A model generated the notes under the pieces. The model was not told the DNA's origin, made no database searches, and saw nothing but the letters and a program-made list of their open reading frames with translations. The position numbers and the translations under genes were made by a program. A stretch of 64,000 bases of DNA from Benzoatithermus flavus. Its GTDB lineage: Bacteria; Pseudomonadota; Alphaproteobacteria; Geminicoccales; Geminicoccaceae. Every line of letters begins with the position of its first letter. Positions within the stretch are counted from its first letter, which is position 1. The stretch lies in assembly GCF_037908215.1 (NCBI RefSeq), contig NZ_JBBLZC010000001.1:1-64000 (forward strand). The letters are read 5' to 3'. Below are positions 61,710-64,000 of this stretch, in pieces.

Positions 61710-63029
61710 ATGAGCGCACCCGTCGTCATCGTCGCCGCTCCGGCCTCGGGGGCCGGCAAGACCGTGCTCACGCTGGGGATCTTGCGCGCGCTCCGACGGC
61801 GGGGCCTGCGCGTCGGCTCGTTCAAGGTCGGCCCCGACTACATCGATCCCGCTTTCCATGCTGCCGCGACCGGCCACCCGGCCTACAACATCGATGGCTG
61901 GGCGATGCGCTTCGACACGCTCGCCGCCCTTCTCGAGGACAGCGGACGTGACCGCGACGTGGTGATCGGCGAAGGGGTCATGGGCCTGTTCGACGGTGCC
62001 GCCGACGGCACGGGCTCGACCGCCGATATCGCGGCACTCTTCGGCCTGCCGGTGGTGCTGGTCGTCGACGTGACCGGAATGGGTGCCTCGGTCGCTGCGC
62101 TCATCGACGGATTTCGCCGCCACCGGGAGGACGTCGAGGTGACGGGCGTGGTGTTCAACCGGGTCGGCAGCGAGGGTCATGCCGACCTTTTGAGCCGCGC
62201 CTGCTTCGAGCATCTCTCGACCCCGATCCTGGGCAGCGTCCCGCGCGAGCGTGCGCTGAGCCTGCCGAGCCGGCATCTGGGGCTGGTCCAGGCCGTGGAG
62301 CATCCCGATCTCGAGACCTTCCTCGAGGCGGCCGCCGATCTCGCGGAGGCGAGGCTCGACCTCGAGCGGATCCTGCGCGTCGCCCGGTCGCCCAGCGTGT
62401 CGCTGCTCGGCCCCGATGCCCGGCCGCTCCCGCCTCTCGGCCAGCGCACCGCGGTAGCGAGCGATGCCGCCTTCGCCTTCGCGTACCCTGCGATCCTCGA
62501 CGGCTGGCGGCGGCAGGGGATCGAGCTTCTGCCGTTCTCGCCGCTCGCCGACGAGACCCCGGACGCGGCCGCGGATGCGGTCTATCTGCCGGGTGGCTAT
62601 CCCGAGCTGCACGCGGCCCGGCTCGCCGGCAATGCCCGCTTCCTCGCGGGTCTGCGCGCGGCCGCGGCCCGGGGTGCGTTCCTCTACGGCGAGTGCGGCG
62701 GCTACATGGTCCTGGGCCGCACCCTCGTCGACCGGGAGGGTACGGGCCATGCCATGGCGGGCCTCCTGCCGGTGACGACGAGCTTCGCGGCGCCGAAGCT
62801 GCACTTGGGATACCGGCAGGCCGAACTCCTCTCCCTCTGCCCGCTCGGCGTCATCGGGGCGGGCTTTCGCGGGCACGAGTTCCATTTCGCGAGCGAGGTC
62901 GAGCGCATGGGGCCGCCGCTGTTCCGCACCCGCTGCGCGCGCGGCCGCGATCTCGGCGAGCAGGGCTGCCGGGTCGGACGGGTGGCGGGCTCGTTCCTGC
63001 ATCTGATCGATCGCGTGCAGGCCTCCTAG
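61710..63029 (+). CDS. cobB: Cobyrinic acid a,c-diamide synthase
   Basis: 439 aa. Walker-type dethiobiotin-synthetase fold: VIVAAPASGAGKTVLTLGILRAL, FKVGPDYIDPAFH, GEGVMGLFDGAADGTGSTADIA. C-terminal GATase: YLPGGYPELHA, catalytic Cys in LYGECGGYMVLG, HLGYRQAELL and GHEFHFASE. Amidates the a and c acetates with glutamine and ATP. The CobB and CbiA forms cannot be separated from sequence features I can see. Divergent from cbiD. Confidence 0.95.
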   Translation: MSAPVVIVAAPASGAGKTVLTLGILRALRRRGLRVGSFKVGPDYIDPAFHAAATGHPAYNIDGWAMRFDTLAALLEDSGRDRDVVIGEGVMGLFDGAADGTGSTADIAALFGLPVVLVVDVTGMGASVAALIDGFRRHREDVEVTGVVFNRVGSEGHADLLSRACFEHLSTPILGSVPRERALSLPSRHLGLVQAVEHPDLETFLEAAADLAEARLDLERILRVARSPSVSLLGPDARPLPPLGQRTAVASDAAFAFAYPAILDGWRRQGIELLPFSPLADETPDAAADAVYLPGGYPELHAARLAGNARFLAGLRAAAARGAFLYGECGGYMVLGRTLVDREGTGHAMAGLLPVTTSFAAPKLHLGYRQAELLSLCPLGVIGAGFRGHEFHFASEVERMGPPLFRTRCARGRDLGEQGCRVGRVAGSFLHLIDRVQAS

Positions 63030-63106
63030 CGGGACGGAACGCGGACCGTCGCCCGCCCGTTCGTCGGGACAGCACGCACGCCGACATCCCGACACGGGAG
63101 GTGCAG

Positions 63107-63451
63107 ATGACACGCGACCGATGTTTCGTCGCAGCGATGCTCGCCGCCACCGCGCTGCTGGCTCTGCTGCAGCCGGCTGCCGCTCTGGCGCAGCCCACCC
63201 CGGCCGAGCCGGCGCCGAACACGCAGACGACACCGCCCGAGAAGATCGAGCCCGGCCCGCCGACGGACGGCTCGCAAGGCAACGGGACGCTGGGCGAGCA
63301 GCTCGACCAGAGCCACGGGGTGATCAAGCCGCCCGAAGGCGTGGACCCTGGCCTCGTGCAACCGCCGCCGGTCCCGCCGGCCAACACCCCGATGCCGGTG
63401 ATTCCACCGCCCGGCACGCCGCAGAACCAGCCGAACGTGCAGCCGAAATAG
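63107..63451 (+). CDS. Small proline-rich secreted protein, function unknown
   Basis: 114 aa behind GGGAGG. Signal peptide about 1-28 (CFVAAMLAATALLALLQPAAALAQ). The mature part is about 25 % proline, with PPPVPPANTPMPVIPPPGTP near the end and no cysteine, so it is probably disordered in the periplasm. No domain recognised. 77 bp after cobB, on the same strand. Confidence 0.6.
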   Translation: MTRDRCFVAAMLAATALLALLQPAAALAQPTPAEPAPNTQTTPPEKIEPGPPTDGSQGNGTLGEQLDQSHGVIKPPEGVDPGLVQPPPVPPANTPMPVIPPPGTPQNQPNVQPK

Positions 63452-63507
63452 CGGATCGGCCGCCTGCGGGCGGCCGACCTCCACGAACGCTGTGTATCCG
63501 CGCACCG

Positions 63508-64000
63508 TTACCGGTTCATCCAGTCGTGGATGGTGCCCGAGGGATCGAGCTTGCTCCAGCCGCTCTCCTCGTAGGGCTGCATGCTGTTGATCTGGTCCTT
63601 GGTCATGCTCGTGGTGAGCTTGTTGTCCGTCCCCATGTGGAGCTGGTCGAGCGGGATCGCGACCTTGCGCTCGCCGATGCCGAGGAAGCCGCCGACACCG
63701 ATGACGGCCGCCGCCTGCTTGCCTTCCTTGCTCATGACGACGTTGTCGATCTCGCCGATCTCCTCGCCATTGGGCCCGTAGACGTTCTGGCCGACGATCT
63801 GCTCGCCCTTCATGTTGTAGAGCGGGTTGTCGACGGCGGTCGTGGTGGCGGGGCTGGTGTTCGACATGGTGCCGGTATCACCGGCGGCGGTGTCCGCACC
63901 CTGCGTACGCGTGCCGGTAGCACCCATCGTGTCGTGGGTCGTGGACGGCGCGGTCGTGCCCACGGTGGGGCTGGTCGACATGCCGGACGCGCCGGGTGCC
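63508..64000 (-). CDS. PRC-barrel domain protein, probably 5'-truncated by the window edge
   Basis: At least 157 aa. The frame is open to the last base, and no stop precedes the in-frame ATG at 63981, so the true N-terminus, perhaps with a signal peptide, may lie outside. Thr/Ala-rich stretch (first 50 residues of the visible part), then a PRC-barrel: NMKGEQIVGQNVYGPNGEEIGEIDNVVMSKEGKQAAAVIGVGGFLGIGERKVAIPLDQL. Ends PYEESGWSKLDPSGTIHDWMNR. Such proteins are often envelope-associated in alphaproteobacteria; role unknown. Confidence 0.75.
   Translation of the reverse strand, partial: APGASGMSTSPTVGTTAPSTTHDTMGATGTRTQGADTAAGDTGTMSNTSPATTTAVDNPLYNMKGEQIVGQNVYGPNGEEIGEIDNVVMSKEGKQAAAVIGVGGFLGIGERKVAIPLDQLHMGTDNKLTTSMTKDQINSMQPYEESGWSKLDPSGTIHDWMNR

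Overview
The window is a compact, very GC-rich (roughly 70 %) chromosomal segment of an alphaproteobacterium. The best evidence is gene order. The blocks ntrB-ntrC-ntrY-ntrX-trkA-hfq-hflX, tpiA-secG-pyrG-kdsA-eno-ftsB-pdhA-pdhB-pdhC-(lpd-lipA-coq10) and trpE-(trpG-trpD-trpC)-moaC-moeA-lexA are alphaproteobacterial hallmarks. So are a fused ispDF, an E1-beta subunit with its own lipoyl domain, and a GTTC-N7-GTTC type SOS box at lexA. A Rhodospirillales- or Geminicoccales-like host is my inference; nothing in the window fixes a genus. I found no tRNA, rRNA, insertion sequence, prophage or CRISPR.

Layout. 1-4005: catabolic cluster on the + strand (end of a TMADH-like flavoenzyme, MttB-family methyltransferase, iron alcohol dehydrogenase, enolase-superfamily enzyme). 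4112-4236: probable small RNA with an anti-Shine-Dalgarno segment and its own terminator. 4300-14708: minus-strand nitrogen/stress block ntrB-ntrC-ntrY-ntrX-trkA-dat-hfq-hflX. 14876-17272: ispDF, a stand-alone CinA C-terminal amidase and a GNAT acetyltransferase. 17293-24535: two export modules, each with a TetR regulator and a visible operator: EmrAB type with divergent tetR, and tetR-hlyD-ABC ATPase-ABC permease. 24654-39566: central metabolism on the minus strand (coq10, lipA, lpd, pdhC, pdhB, pdhA, ftsB, eno, kdsA, pyrG, secG, tpiA), interrupted at 28032-29930 by a frameshifted DUF2189-like membrane-protein pseudogene and a cation diffusion facilitator. 39743-49684: ppiD, trpE, an antisense yibQ-like gene, trpG-trpD-trpC, moaC, moeA and lexA. 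49688-53594: ugpQ, recD2 and an inositol-phosphatase family gene. 53687-63029: cobalamin (corrin ring) genes cbiX, cobH, cobL, cobI, cbiG-cobJ fusion and cobM on +, cobK and cbiD on -, cobB on +. 63107-64000: a proline-rich secreted protein and a PRC-barrel protein cut by the window edge.

How it fits together. Ntr two-component systems, Trk potassium control, Hfq and a probable Hfq-type sRNA lie within 11 kb. The pyruvate dehydrogenase, lipoate synthase and enolase genes supply and process pyruvate. The cobalamin genes mix CbiX, CbiG and CbiD (typical of the early-cobalt route) with CobH/I/J/K/L/M/B. The corrinoid pathway and an MttB-family gene share the window, which makes a corrinoid-linked demethylation at the left edge plausible but unproven.

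The observations most worth following up are the sRNA at 4146-4236, the 181-bp identical repeat in pdhB and pdhC, the 12-bp-arm palindrome upstream of eno, the yibQ-like gene lying antisense inside the trp operon, the overlapping divergent promoters with paired TetR operators at 20170-20254, the 85-bp convergent overlap of cobM and cobK, and the mixed corrin gene set.
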